From positions 124,001 through 188,000 of the forward strand of contig JPHH03000002.1 of NCBI GenBank assembly GCA_000750105.3: a stretch of 64,000 nucleotides of DNA. The letters run 5' to 3'. The position numbers were made by a program, and so were the translations under genes. Below the pieces are notes generated by a model. The model did no database searches. It was not told where the DNA came from and saw nothing but the letters and a program-made list of their open reading frames with translations. Below are positions 34,304 through 46,329 of the stretch, in pieces (position 1 is the first letter of the stretch; the number at the start of each line of letters is the position of its first letter). The DNA comes from Tolypocladium sp. Sup5 PDA-1. Its lineage: Eukaryota > Ascomycota > Sordariomycetes > Hypocreales > Ophiocordycipitaceae.

Positions 34304-36383
34304 TCATTTAGCCTTGCGCCGCGCCTTGAACGTCTTGAGAGGATCGCCTTTCCGGCCGCCGACCTTGAATACACCGCGCTTCGTTCCCTTTCCTTTCCTG
34401 TGCCCCCGCACCTTGCCAGCCTTTCTCAGGGGCACAAAGCCAATGTCGTCTTCCGTCAATGCCTTCTTACCTTCCTTGGGCAGCAGATAGTCTGGGATAT
34501 GCTTTAAGTGGGCCTGCTGTCTGGCCGTTCTCAGCTCGCCGTCGTGACGGAGATGATTAATCTCTGAAGGGTTCTCTTCAAAGTATCTGGCAGCACAACC
34601 CCGTCAGTCATCGCCTTCTCAATGCCGGGTTCGGGGAAGAAACCGTGGGGTCGATATACCTTTTGAGCTTCTCACTCTTGAGCAGTTCTTGCCGCAGCTC
34701 CCTTGTTCGGGCCTCGCGGACAGCCACCTTGGTAACCGCTCGCAGGGCGTCATTCATGCGATAACGGAACGCCTCTACCTGCTTCGTGTTGAAGTTGTAC
34801 GGCTTGATCTCCTTCCCCTTCTTCGCTTGTTGCCTCGTGATTCTTGCCAGGACCTTCTCATCGTTCTCAGCAGTCAGCGTCGTCGTGGGCATGTGCTTTC
34901 GGTACAGCTCTTTCGGCACGACAAACGACAGAGCCATACCCGCCTGTCCAGCTCGCGCCGTTCGTCCTATCCTGTGGGTATAGGACGAAGCGGATGTGGG
35001 GAGGTCAAAGTTGATGACCGCTGCCACGTTCTTAAAGTCAATACCTGTCAGGCAGATGTTAGCATGTGACGCAATCCCAGTAGGTTGGTGGGCATCGCCT
35101 ACCTCTCGAGACGCCATACTCCTTGTCCCTCTTGGACATCTTGCGCTTCTTTTTTGGCTGTTCGCCCTCCTTTTCTGTGGCATCATCCCCTTGCTCATCT
35201 TGCGCGTCTTCATCCTCCTTCTCCTCGTCCGCCTTTTCCTCGTTCCCAAGCACTTCCTTCTCGTCTGAAGCGATGATGATGTCATACACGTTGCGATTGA
35301 ACTCTTCGACAACGTGGAGTCTCGAGTTGACAGGCAGCTCCGAGTTCAGAATGCAGCTTCTGATGCCAAACTGCTCGAAGAATAGCTTGACGCGGTAGCA
35401 TCGGTCCACATCACCCACAAAGATGATGCACTTGCCCTTGACCAGTTGGAGCTTGAAGATGACGTAGGCCAAAAGGAACTTTTCGTCCTCGCCGCACCTA
35501 AAGACTGTTAGTGCCCGTGAGATGTGCGAGTGCAGATGTGAGCATACTTTGTAACCAGCTGTGTCACACCCTCGCCCTCGGCGTCTGGTTCCTCGAGATC
35601 GAGGAGAGTCGGCACATTGCTTCGGTAAAAAATCTTCTTCAACGACTCCACCTCGGTCGTCAGAGTCGCACTCATCATGATTGTCTGTATGCCCTTCGGG
35701 ATCGACCATGACAGATTCTCCAAATCTTCATCGTAGCCATATGACAGGAGGAGATCGGCCTCGTCCAAGACAAGATGTGAGAGCTTGCTCAGATCGAGAG
35801 CGGAAGAGTTCGACTTGACATTATACCAGGCCCGTGCAGGCGTGGAGATGACAACATCGGGCGACGTCGACAGCAGGGACCGTTGTACAGCATCGGAGAG
35901 CTTGTCCGTCAGCTTGACCGCTCGAATATCCTTCGCGCAGAAGGCGGAGAGTTTCTCGATGGCCTTGAAAACCTGATCTGCGAGTTCGCGGGTCGGAACC
36001 AAAATGAGAGCTGAAGTGGCAGCACTCGCATCGGCCTGGGCAGCAATTAGCACATTGGACCAAAACCAGCGACGGAGTCGGTGATGACCTACGCTCTTGC
36101 GCTTCAAGACTCCAGCCAGGACGGGGAGAACATAGGCTGCCGTCTTTCCGGAGCCGGTCTTTGCCTTGCACAGCACGTCTTGGCCATTCAATGCCAAAGG
36201 AATGGCCTTGCGCTGTACGAGCGTCGGCTTCAGAAAGCTTTGCTGTGCGACAGCCTGCACCAGCCTCGGGTCGAGTCCCAGGTCGGCAAAGGTCGTCTCT
36301 TCTTCTGCCCTCTCGGTCTTGCTGGATGGTTGCGCCTTGGGCTCCGGCGAAGGCACGCCGTTCTCATCAAGCTTTCGTTTCAT
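34304..36383 (-). CDS. DBP9: DEAD-box RNA helicase Dbp9 (60S ribosome biogenesis)
   Basis: Model: exons 36383-36093, 36035-35548, 35497-35103, 35044-34660 and 34586-34304; introns 50-73 nt; 613 aa, close to Dbp9 length. The Q motif region is [18 protein letters not shown]. Motif I is [10 protein letters not shown], Ia PTREL, Ib [26 protein letters not shown], and [12 protein letters not shown]. The long acidic/Lys insert between [14 protein letters not shown] and KKKRKMSKR, and a basic C-terminus ([20 protein letters not shown]), are hallmarks of Dbp9 orthologues. Known role: early maturation of 27S pre-rRNA in the nucleolus. All exon phases join cleanly. Confidence 0.93.
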
Positions 36384-37908
36384 GGCTGCCGTTTGTCCCG
36401 TGCGATTGTCGCGAGATGGATGCAGTCTTGCGTCTTGCTAGAAAAATGTATGTCGGTCGAAGCGACCCCAAAAGCCTGCACCAAGAAAAAAATCGCCCAA
36501 GGCTTGCATGGGAGGTACGTACCTCTCCACACGTGGTGGGGTCGACCTTGACATCAAGAGACCGGGTCTGGGACCATCACCCACTTACTCTAGCCCTACC
36601 CTACAGCTTCAACTCGGCCACGATGCATGGCACCTCATATACTCCATATAGTCATTCGACGAGCCATGCTCGATCTTTAAAGTCGCACATGTCTATAGTC
36701 GGACCCCATCCTAGCCGGCTCTGTAAATATTTGCGTTGATGGCTGCGGAGAGGGCAAGGTCGTCACCATCAGGTATCTGCGAAAGTAATCTTGGACATGC
36801 GAAAGGTACCCGTTGTATCGAGACGGGTCGACCCGCCGAGGAACGTCGCTACATTCAGGCAGGTACCGAGTCGAGGGATGTCTCGAAAACTTGCACGAGG
36901 TACAAGTTACGGCCGTATTTCTCGGGCGTCGATTTGCGTATTAGCCCGTTGGGGGAGGTGGTCTGTTTGTACAAGTACCACACATGTTACAACCAAGTCC
37001 TCGTCTGCATCCACCCGGAGTTTTGAACCTGGTGCGCCGCCTTGTGGGGCCGAACGTTGAGTCCCGATGTACTTCGCTTCAAGGTCACGATGAGTACCAC
37101 CCCTTCCGTCACACTAGCAAATGCGAGCCCTGCAAGAAAGAGAACTTGGGCATTGGGGTATAACTATCTTTACTGTCCTCCAACCGAAACAGCCTCCTCT
37201 CGTGCCTTCAGGGCAGCCGCCTCGTCCGACAACCTCGGTCTGGCTGCTACTGCCCTTTCAACACTGGAACAAGACGCCTCATCTTCCTCCGCGCCTCGTT
37301 CACCATCAACAATCTTCCCTGCGTCGTCCCCCCATAACCTCGCTCTTGAGCGGCGCTCAAACGGTCTGGTGGACTGCCTGCTGGAGACTCCCAGGCCACC
37401 CCAAGCATTGCACGTTCTTGCCTCCCACCATAGCAAAATCCCATCAGAAACTCGTTCCCAACTCAGAAATTGCGCGGCCAAACATACAAACATCTAGGTC
37501 TGAAGCGAGGCCGGGAAGAGAGAAAAGGAAGACGAGTGAGAAGAAACTCAAGGAAACTGCACAATAAATGCAACATAAAGCAATCTCTCGCATCCGCCAA
37601 GTAAGGCCGCCTTGCTTTCGTTTTCGTCTCCCCCTTTCCCAATCAGGTTTCGCCACAAGAGGAGTTTCGGATATTAAAGCAGGCTGGCAGGACGTAGCCC
37701 GTAACGCTGCAACACCTGTTGCCCTCGCCCTTCCCACAATTAAAAACTTCGAACGGAACCGGATATTAGAAATAGACATCTTCGGATCACGAGAGGTGGT
37801 CCATGCCATCGGCTTGATGCATCAGGCGGTCCCGACACAGAGGCGATGATCACGCAGCTGTTTCACATCTACCTCCCCTTCGCGTTGCTGAAGAGATCTG
37901 GAGTGGAG
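36384..37908. other. Intergenic region, DBP9 promoter and Myb gene 3' side
   Basis: About 1.5 kb with no supported gene. The plus strand at 37080-37560 has open frames in two registers, Ser/Pro/Thr-rich, without recognisable similarity. I read them as chance. Confidence 0.4.
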
Positions 37909-39350
37909 TTAGTACAACGGTGCTAGTCGTGACGGGCCCTGTGACAGGCTGGGCTTCGAGGACATGCCTGGAAAGTGCTCCTTCGCGTATTGCTCGCAAG
38001 CCTGTCCAATGTTAGTTTGCGCCTCGCAACAAACATGGTCGCGATGGTGGACGTACCTTGGCTGGCTTGCCAACCTTCTGGCCAATGACCTTCCATTTGT
38101 TGTTTTCGTACTCCTTGATCGCGTTCAACAGGGCTTGGCTCTGGATCGACAAGTCAGTCGACTGTCGAAACGCAATATAAGCAAACTGGGCACTCTCACC
38201 TCATCCTCAGCAAACTCAGCGTAATGCATATCCTATCCACGGTTAGCATGCGATTATTCAACGGGCCGCTCGGCAGCGATGTTGCGTACCTTGTACCAAT
38301 GCTTCTTCACCGAACCCTCGGTTCTCGTCGGAAAGGTCTGTCCTACATTAGCTGCACGGTCTCGCGTCTTCTCCAACAACAAGACCCATACCTTGGCAAT
38401 TTCCGCCCAGCTATTACCCGCGTCGCGCATTTGCTTGAGGCGCAACTCTTCTTGTGGCGTCCATGGGGTGTTAGTCCTGCTCTTCTTCGCCGGGGGCTGT
38501 GACACCGGAGTGGCATTGACATCCTCCGTCGGAGCCTGTGGCTGGGCTGGAGGAGCAGATTGAGGGGCCGGAGGCGCTGGAACGGGAGGTTGAACCTGGC
38601 TCGGGGTGACCGGAGGCGGAGGCGCTCCCGTAGCGGGGGACGGAGCCGCGTTGGGGGCCGGACGTTTCCGCTGACGACTCGGCTGCGCCGGAGTCTGGGT
38701 TGGGGTCTGCTGTTGAGGGCCGCCCGGTACATTGGGAGGCTGCTGCGGAACGTTCATGGGCGGCTGGACGGGCGTCGGGTGATGCTGCTGCTGCGCCATG
38801 TTGGGCTGGGGAGCGCCGTAGGGGAACTCCATCCGCTCATTGCGACGGGCCATATCGGCCTGGTAAGGGTGGTTGCTGTTTGGGCACGATGGTCAGCAGT
38901 GTCACTGGCGGGGGGGAAGGGCAGCCGTCATGGCATCTGATTGTACCGAGGTTGTGACCTCGGTCCAACCAAGAGCGGGACGAGGGCTTGCGGAGGGCAT
39001 CGTGAGGTGCGAGGCGAAGGGGGACGACGACGACCGTCTTCGATGGTCGAGGAGGAGGCCAAGCGGCGATGGGTGATACACGGCTCTTTTGGCCCGAGCT
39101 CTTGGAGACCTTGGAGGACCGTCGGGCTGGGCCGGCCAGGGAAGGGAAGGGAGCGAATGGGGATACATCAGATGCATGGGTGCAAGTGACATCTTGGGGT
39201 GACAGACGGGGTGATGCGAGCGCGTGCCGACGACGGGTCAAGGTACCAGGGACAAGGAAATGGTGTCGGTACTTACTGCATGTCGTTGGGCGGATGGGTG
39301 GAGTTGGAGTAGACGTACTCCGGCACGGGGCCGACCTGCCACTGCTGCAT
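37909..39350 (-). CDS. Myb/SANT two-repeat DNA-binding protein
   Basis: Model: exons 39350-39277, 38875-38392, 38337-38290, 38232-38200, 38140-38057 and 38001-37909; 271 aa. Residues 1-170 are Pro/Gln-rich and probably disordered. Residues about 170-265 form two Myb/SANT helical repeats. The first has TPWTPQEELRLKQMRDAGNS, then WAEIAKTFPTRTEGSVKKHW; the second has EYENNKWKVIGQKVGKPAKA and CEQYAKEHF. The repeat is assembled from four tiny exons (48, 33, 84 and 93 nt), all phase 0, which supports the splicing. Likely a nuclear DNA-binding protein; target unknown. Intron 1 is 401 nt. A further intron may split the 5' UTR (39354-39716), because ATG 39350 sits three bases after a ctccag acceptor. 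Confidence 0.85.
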
Positions 39351-39353
39351 GAT

Positions 39354-39716
39354 CTGGAGGTGACGGAACGAAGAGTCAGTATCAAGTTGGAGCGCAAGTA
39401 GATGAGCAAAAACTCGGTCGCGTAACGGCGCAACGTGAGCGAGGCAAACGGGCAGAGTGAGTGAGTGCTTGCAAAAGCGGCCGCGGGTCGAGACACGAGG
39501 GCTGTGTCCGTCCGTCTGTCAGCTCGCCAGCATGGGTGAGCGACGCGGCTGGTGTAGCCCAAGCAAGTTTTTTGGCGAGCGGCGACGCGTGCGACCGCGG
39601 TGGTCAACACAACACGAGCGACATCGACGAGGCTGCCTTTGTCGCGCACGCGCGTGAGGTTGCAAGAGATGGGGAGGGACAAGGCGAAGAGGAAGCAATC
39701 GAAAGGCGGTACTTAC
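39354..39716 (-). other. Probable 5' UTR intron of the Myb gene
   Basis: A consensus donor gtaagtacc starts at 39716 and a ctccag acceptor ends at 39354, just before ATC-ATG. The donor is identical over nine bases to that of the first coding intron at 39276. The call rests on splice signals only. Confidence 0.4.
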
Positions 39717-39735
39717 GGGCGATGTATTCCTTGGG

Positions 39736-39756
39736 TCAGCGTGGCATAAAGCACAT
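39736..39756 (-). other. Possible six-codon uORF in the Myb gene leader
   Basis: ATG TGC TTT ATG CCA CGC TGA on the minus strand, 20 bases before the proposed 5' UTR donor. It matters only if the leader model holds. Confidence 0.25.
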
Positions 39757-42700
39757 CCGGCGTGGGGAGGATGTCTTCGTTTTTGCTTGGTCGCGCGAGA
39801 GAGCTGGGGGTGACAGGGAGGTCAAGGTCAGGTCGCACAAGTGGTCCGAGGCTCGGGCCTAGTAATGGGCGGCGGCAGAGCCACGGGTTTGCGTAATACG
39901 GGGCCTGCGCCTCGGGGGGTGGGTGGCTAGGCTAGGTGCAATGCGGTAGTTGGACGAGGTTGATGCGATGATGGTAATTAGCTGCAGTGGCTGGCGGGAA
40001 GAGAGGTGGTGGGTGAGATGAGAGCGCGGGTGAGAGAGGTGAAAGACGAGCGGGTGAGTGAGTTTCCGCGGTGTGCTTGTTCAATTGATGAGTGAGCCGT
40101 GAACAGGGCAGTGGCTGGACGCGGAGCCTAGCAGTATCGCGCTCATCAATGAGAAAAAGAGAATTGATTGACGGGAAAGCCAACGATGCCGTCAGTCCGT
40201 CGCTCACTGGGCGCAGCAAGCGTTTGGGCGGCGCTGGTGGCGATGATGCGCGGGCGCTGGCTGGCTGGCCGTTGGTTGCTGGAGGCGGGCGGCACAACAC
40301 ACAGCACGACACGACGACACGACAGGACTCGAAACCTTGTCTGCGCGACAAAGGCCGATGGGTCTGTGGTGTTGAGGCGTCGCCGTCTTTCGCTCGATTC
40401 GAAGCTGCAGTGGATCCCCAGCGGGCAGCACAAATGCTGGCAGGCGCTGCAGTCGGCGGGACGAACAACGATGGACGACGCGGTCGCGAGGGAGTACCTC
40501 GAGCCCAAGTAACTCTGGACGGACGGATGGGCGGGTTGGGTTGGCCTGTACCTTGGGTGTTGGATGTTTTGGACTGGCTGGCGCTTTTTTTGGGGGTGAA
40601 GGGGAGGAAGCGGGCGAGCGAGGGGGGAGGAGGGAACCTGAGGTTTGGGGCACGCACGCCGCACGCCGCACGCCGCAGCATCCCAGCCCCGGGTGGGGCC
40701 TTTTGTGGAGGGGTGGCTTGACGAAGCGAGCGTGGCGTTACCGTACGAACCAACGCTGGGCACTGTCTGTACCGCGTCGGTGAGACGAGCACAATACAGT
40801 GCGCAGGGGACATCGAAGGACATGGTCTTCGGCGTGCACGGACCAGCCACTCACCGTGCAGTACATGGCCGCTTGTTCCCCCCCCGCTGCAGTCGCCCAA
40901 GCAGCTGCGCCAGCCCTCCCCATTCGCCCTCTTCTCTCGTCACGCACGCCGCTGGAAGCCAGCATCACGCGCCAATTCCAGCCACTGCAGGCTAGCACCT
41001 CGTACTGTACCAGGCCAAGTCGTCGTCACTCGAGCTTGGCCCGTCGTCTCCTCCGCTGGCCACAGGTCGCCAACGCTCTGTACTCGTAGATCTGCCTGTT
41101 AGGCGTATAACATTATCGAGAGTAGGCGCAACGCTGGGAGCAGCTCTTAGTTGGTGTTTGCCAGTTCCTTCCTTTTGTTGTGCATGCTCTGTTCGTTACG
41201 TACCTATCCGAACGTGCCCGTTCGAATGCCTGAGGCGCAGACTGCGACCAACGACGACCGTGAAAGGCAAGTGCCGCCCAAGTGTGCCGAGGCCATGAGA
41301 ACGTGACAGACAGCCTGCTTCTCCTTGATGAAAGCTTCACGACTGCATCACCATATCGTCCTCCTACATCCACCCGCCGCGTTGCCGCGTCGTCGAGCAC
41401 AGATGCGCAACGGATCTTGCCCCGGCGAGAATGTAGCAGATACATCTGTCGGAGCCGCATCCGCGCCCGTGTCAGCAGCTCCACCAAGTACATCTGTCCT
41501 GGGCGTTCGCCGTTGGCCACCAGCCAGCCAAGGCCGTTACTTCGACCCATTGTACCTGTCAAGTCACCCTCGGGCCAGCAAGCATTGCATTGCAGCCTTG
41601 TTGATCCCGCTGGATCTTGATATTGGTCTGCCATTGCTGTCCATGATGTGACCAGCTTGGTTGGCGCAGGCAGCTTGCACAGGTTGCTTAGAACACCAGC
41701 AATTGAGTCTCTCACCGTACACTTGCCTTGCCCTGTGGAATCAGCAGCCACCGCCAGCCAGCTGACCTACAGTCATCGCTACGACCCGGCTTTCCATGCT
41801 ATGTAGGGCTGGATGGCGGGATAATACTGAGCATAAGCGCTCCCCCGTTTATGCCACGTCATCGCAAATTATGGTGGACCGGCCCATGACAATGCCCCGG
41901 AGATCAGAGAAAAACGCAATGTTTGTTTCGACGCAAGCTATCGAGGACGTGCCCTGCCTGCAGCTGGGGCAAGCCCAAGCTCTGCTCCACGTCCGATGGA
42001 GCGATGTTCGGCTTGTTTCCAAATTAACCTGCTCATAATGCATCAGCCCAAAGTCCAGCAGATCAATTCAAGCTTTCGATGATGGCCATCTCAGGAACGG
42101 CTGCAGCGCAAGATCATGGCGAGGAATGGCTGTCACTGTACAAGCCTGATCGACAGAGGGTTCATGCTTCACGAAGCAGGCGCATACTCATGCGTGCGGG
42201 TCATGAAACGGCCCTGGTTGCAGCATGCGAGCAATCTAGACTGAAACCTCGAGCTGGTGTTGCAAAGTTTCGGTCTATCCTCCATGCTCATCAGCAGGCA
42301 AGGCAAGGCATGGCTGAGGACATTCCTGAAGAAGCCGGACAGCCGCCAAAGCGCGGCTCTCCCCGCCGACATCAGTGGATGGTCATATACGACAGTTCCT
42401 CGTGGGGCAATCTTGGTACAGATCATGCCCAGCCCATCTGGAACCAAAACGCGGGTAGGCGCACCAAACGCAGCCAGCCGTTTCAACTTCCGTTGTTTTG
42501 AATTAGTTCGGTCCCAATTAGGTATCGAGTCCGCTCCGAGCATCGACGCCAACCGCAAGCGACCCCGTCGTCATGCCAATTGCCTGCGCCAGAGGCTGAG
42601 CAGAGAGGGCGCAAGAGACGAGCAAACGGAATAAGGTTGTTTGCAGCGGTTGCAAGTTTCATACACTGCCCTGGAGACGGCTCACGCTGGATCTTGTGTC

Positions 42701-44412
42701 AACGCTGATACGGACATGAGATTGCGACTGTGCGTTAGCGAGTTTCAAGGGTCCCTGGCCCAGGCCCCCGCTGTCACGATCTGGAGTTGAGCGCGGCTCG
42801 CCAGAGCCGAATGAGTATTCCCTGGCAGGGCAGCGCCATGATGCGTTCGTGACTGAAAATGGCTGTCAGGGCTCAAGCTAAAGTCAGGGATCGAGGCTGA
42901 CGAGACGGGCAGGTCGAACCTCCCAATGGAGTGGCGGCAAGGCGGATTCTCTGGGACAGAAGCATAATACGGGCGAATCCAAGTCTGTACAACAAGACCA
43001 CGACGCCAACGAATTAGCGCGCTTCGTTTGACAGGGTCAACCCCAGGCCTGATTTGCATAAGAAACGGACTCTTGCGTTTCAATGTGGCTGCTTCAAACC
43101 AAACACCTGGGTCTCGCTACCGCGTCGTCACCGCACCCTGCATGCCTCGACGGCTCGAGGTCTGCCCCAACCAGGAGTGCCCGACGTCGAACAAAACGCC
43201 CCTCTGTAACAACCCTACATACCGGATGTCGCCACGGCCGCACCCCAAGGTGGCAGTCACACGAGACTCCTCTGCTGCTTAGTTCGGATGCCAAGATGAA
43301 TCTCTGGCTGTTGCATCTACGAGGTAAGGCTGCTTGTTGACAGCTGCCCACGGGGCCGCTTCTCTGGGGGTCGCTGGCTTGTCCCTGCCGCCCGCGTCAC
43401 TCGTGATCTGCCTCATACGTGCGGGCATGGAGAAGCTTCGTCGCCGGCCCAAATGACGGGGTCGCATGAGAGCGGAGCGGTTGAGGTCGAGTCTTGTCAA
43501 GTGAGCCAGCAGCCTCCTGAGCACGCAGCTTCTACCCCGTACCAAGAGTTGAGTCGAGTGTTCATCATGCAATTTGCTGCCGAGCGGAGCTTGTCAGATG
43601 AGCCTCATCGGTCCCGGCGGGTTGTGGAGGTGTCGTGTGTTCCTCGCGCTCCACGCCGTGTCAACTTGACGCTTCTCGACGGAGCAACTGGACGAAGCAA
43701 GTGGCGGTGTCGGTGCGATGATCAGGCCAAAACGTTATGCTTATGTTCCAATCGGTCCCAGCACCGTAAGCCGAACTGAGCTGTAACGGGGCTAGATCTC
43801 ATCAGGGACAGGGCCCCTGGTCGGCCTTGTCCTAGACCCGGAACGTCAACGGCGCCAAGCTGTTTCGTGGAACGGTTAATATAGAAACCCGGCCTCGGAC
43901 GGTCCGCCGTTTTTGAAATATTGTTTTTCTCTCTCTTCTCTTCTCATCCATGTTGTCTTGATCTTCTTCACCTACCGCACATCTAGATTCTAGATTGCGG
44001 GAGCCTGTTCTTTTCAGTCTTTTTTTCTTTCTCGCTCTTTTCCGCAGCTGGTTCTCTACTCTCCTTAATTGTCCAACTGGCTTGGCTGCTGACGGTCCTT
44101 TCCACGCCCGGCACGGCATTTCAACAAAATATTTTATACGACATTATTTTTATTTTTCAAACTTTCGCTCTCTGGAACCCCTGTTCGTTTTGTCGATTTC
44201 GGCTCGACGCTGGAAAGGGTTGCCTGCAACATTTCGATTCGCAAACGTGGCCTGGTTTGCCAAACACTCCTTGCTAATAGCTTGAACCATTTCCGGACCG
44301 ACTTGCAATAGTCTTTGAAGACACCGGCTTCACACACGGACGACAGGATTGTTGCCATCTTTCAGTACGGCACAGTATTACCGCGGATTTGGGATACCGA
44401 GGAGGAACGGCA

Positions 44413-45422
44413 ATGTCGCGAACGCAGATGGTTCCCGTTCAAGCTCGGTACTCGCCAATCAACGATGCGGGTCAACGACATGAGGGTGGAGTGAGCAAGA
44501 GCAAGAAGGCTGCTCTGACCGGAAGTGGTCGTGCTTGGAGAGAGGATGAGGTGAGCAAAGCGCGTGCAAGTGCAGCGGAAGACGCATGGTCGCTGACAAT
44601 GGTGCGCCTCTTCAGGAATCCTATCTTCTCCAGACTCGACTCCAGAAGATGCCGTACAAGCACATCGCCGCCCATCTCAACAAGACTGAGCTGGCGTGCC
44701 GACTGCACTACCACCAGTTGTCTCACGGCAGCACCCGGCGGAAGCGTACCACGTCGTGCTCGTCTGGCTCGCCTGATCCGGCGCCGGGGCAACCAGGTCT
44801 GGCTGCCAGCCCCATCCCGAAGAGCAAGTCTCGATCCATCTCGCCAGCCCACGTCGTGGGCAACTACATTGCCACGGCTTCGACCAGCGATGTGCAGCTC
44901 CCCAGCATCATGACGACGGGCAGGTCGCCCAGGCTGCCGGCAATCCTCCCCAAGCCGGAGCCTGTGGCGTTCTCACACCCCAGCGAGTCGCCCCGGAGGT
45001 ATCCCATCGTAATGTCTGAACAACCACACGAACATCTCCCCTCCGTCTCCTTCCAGCACGGCAGTCATTCCTACCACTCTCCCGCGCCGCCACTCCGCCT
45101 CGACTGCAGAGGGCTCTCGCCCCCGTCCGCATCTGTCCATGGGCCTGCGCACGTGGACCTCTCCCGGCTGCACGCCATCTACGAGGCGCACCGCAACACC
45201 TTCTGGGCGGCCATTGCCGACGACTACGGGCCAAACATGTCGCCCGTGGCGCTGGAGCAGGCGTGGAGGACGGGCGTCTGCTGTCCTCAGCATGGCAGCA
45301 ATCCCATCACGCCGATCGCCAGCCCGGACAAGGACCGGAAGCCGCTGTACCGAAGCTCGGGGCAGGACAAGACGCGGATTTCGTCGATTTTAGGCGTCGA
45401 CATGGAGCCGAAGCTTCGGTGA
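44413..45422 (+). CDS. Conserved Myb-like, Pro/Ser-rich fungal protein
   Basis: Model: exons 44413-44550 and 44616-45422, with a 65-nt intron (branch gctgac); 314 aa. Joining at phase 0 gives SGRAWREDEESYLLQTRLQK, then MPYKHIAAHLNKTELACRLH and YHQLSHG. This is a short Myb/SANT-like helix-turn-helix: a Trp start, acidic first helix, and a recognition helix with K-T-E-L-A-C-R-L-H. The rest is Pro/Ser/His-rich and disordered, with a folded-looking region near AIYEAHRNTFWAAIADDYGP and VALEQAWRTGVC. I recognise the pattern as a conserved sordariomycete protein of unknown function. Probably nuclear. A long pyrimidine-rich leader of about 500 nt precedes it. Confidence 0.78.
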
Positions 45423-46329
45423 GGGATGGGGGAGATGGCGTTATTTGGGATCATAATTGGGACTTGGAATATAGCGATTAATCTGGCGAGGACTGACCTT
45501 GGGTGCCATTCAACCGTGAACTTGTAATGTGAAGCCGAGTGTGAATGTGGAACCGGAACTGACTGCGGTCAGGGTGCGATATCACAACAAACTAGCATCA
45601 ATTGTCGAGCGGTAAGTACAAGTATAGGTATGTGCAAATGATGCTGTTCGTGATGCTGTTCTGCACTAGCTCGGTAAGTTGCAAAGCTGCCCGAAGTCGG
45701 TTATTGACAGCCGGGACCAAGCAGGACGGATTGCTAAACGTCGCGCGGGGATTCGACAAGCCGAGTGGAGAGCTCCGGGCTGGGCTGGGGGATTAGCCGG
45801 GTAATGACGACGAAGCTGCGGATGCGTGTGGGGTGTGGAGGCGGATGTTGAGGGGCAGGCAACTCGGCTTCTGCCAGGCTCAATTCTCAATTGGAAGGCG
45901 TCACTGTTCTAGATAATCATCACCTCTTCTAGACATCATCTCTTCTAGACGGGTGACTGTTCGTTGCCATCAGTCGGCTGCGTGCCAACGACACAGGTAA
46001 GCTGGGCTTGTTGCTTCGTCGATGCTGCTGCTGCGAGTGCCTCCCTTGCCTCCCTTGCCTCCCTTCTCAAACGCCCGCTCCCTCCCCCGTCAACCCACCC
46101 CGGCCGGGTCACAGGGACGGTCACAGGGACACGGGGCTCGGCCCCCCGATCATCGGCCCCAGCGTACCGGAGCGTCACAACCTACGTCCGGCGTCGCTCC
46201 TGACCGTGACCGTATATGAGCCCTTGGCCCGCCCGATTCTCCGCCGTTGTCACTGCCTCCACACCCAACAAGTCTCGGGCTTTCTGATAGTGCATCTGAC
46301 TAACTACGGCAAGCTACACGGAGCCCATC
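45423..46329. other. Intergenic region before the dehydratase gene
   Basis: No supported gene. It contains three copies of ttctaga at 45907-45949 in a short imperfect repeat, and direct repeats of cctcccttg (46042-46070) and tcacaggga (46109-46130) in the proximal promoter. Confidence 0.45.
45907..45950 (+). repeat. Triple ttctaga with atcatc spacers
   Basis: ttctaga at 45907, 45927 and 45943, the last two inside near-copies of atcatc-ctcttctagac. Located about 380 bp before the dehydratase start. Possible protein-binding sites; unproven. Confidence 0.45.

Larger units (their letters stand above)
39351..44412. other. Gene-poor 5 kb stretch between the Myb gene and the gene at 44413
   Basis: No protein gene is supported. 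39351-40150 is the likely leader and promoter of the Myb gene. 40150-41100 is GC-rich, with overlapping open frames on both strands (up to 322 codons) of Arg/Pro/Ser composition. 41100-43850 has shorter, unconvincing frames. 43870-44400 is a T/C-rich leader of the gene at 44413, with ttaatata near 43876 and a pyrimidine tract at 43920-44050. No tRNA, repeat family or transposon ends were seen. Confidence 0.45.

Noticed and set aside
39932..40900. Minus-strand open frame of 322 codons
   Set aside because: It overlaps an opposite-strand frame, has no motif, and its composition follows GC-rich random sequence. The left part looks like the Myb gene promoter.
41113..42501. Open frames of 140-212 codons in the gene-poor stretch
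   Set aside because: Starts are often not ATG, there is no motif, splice structure or codon bias, and frames overlap in several registers.
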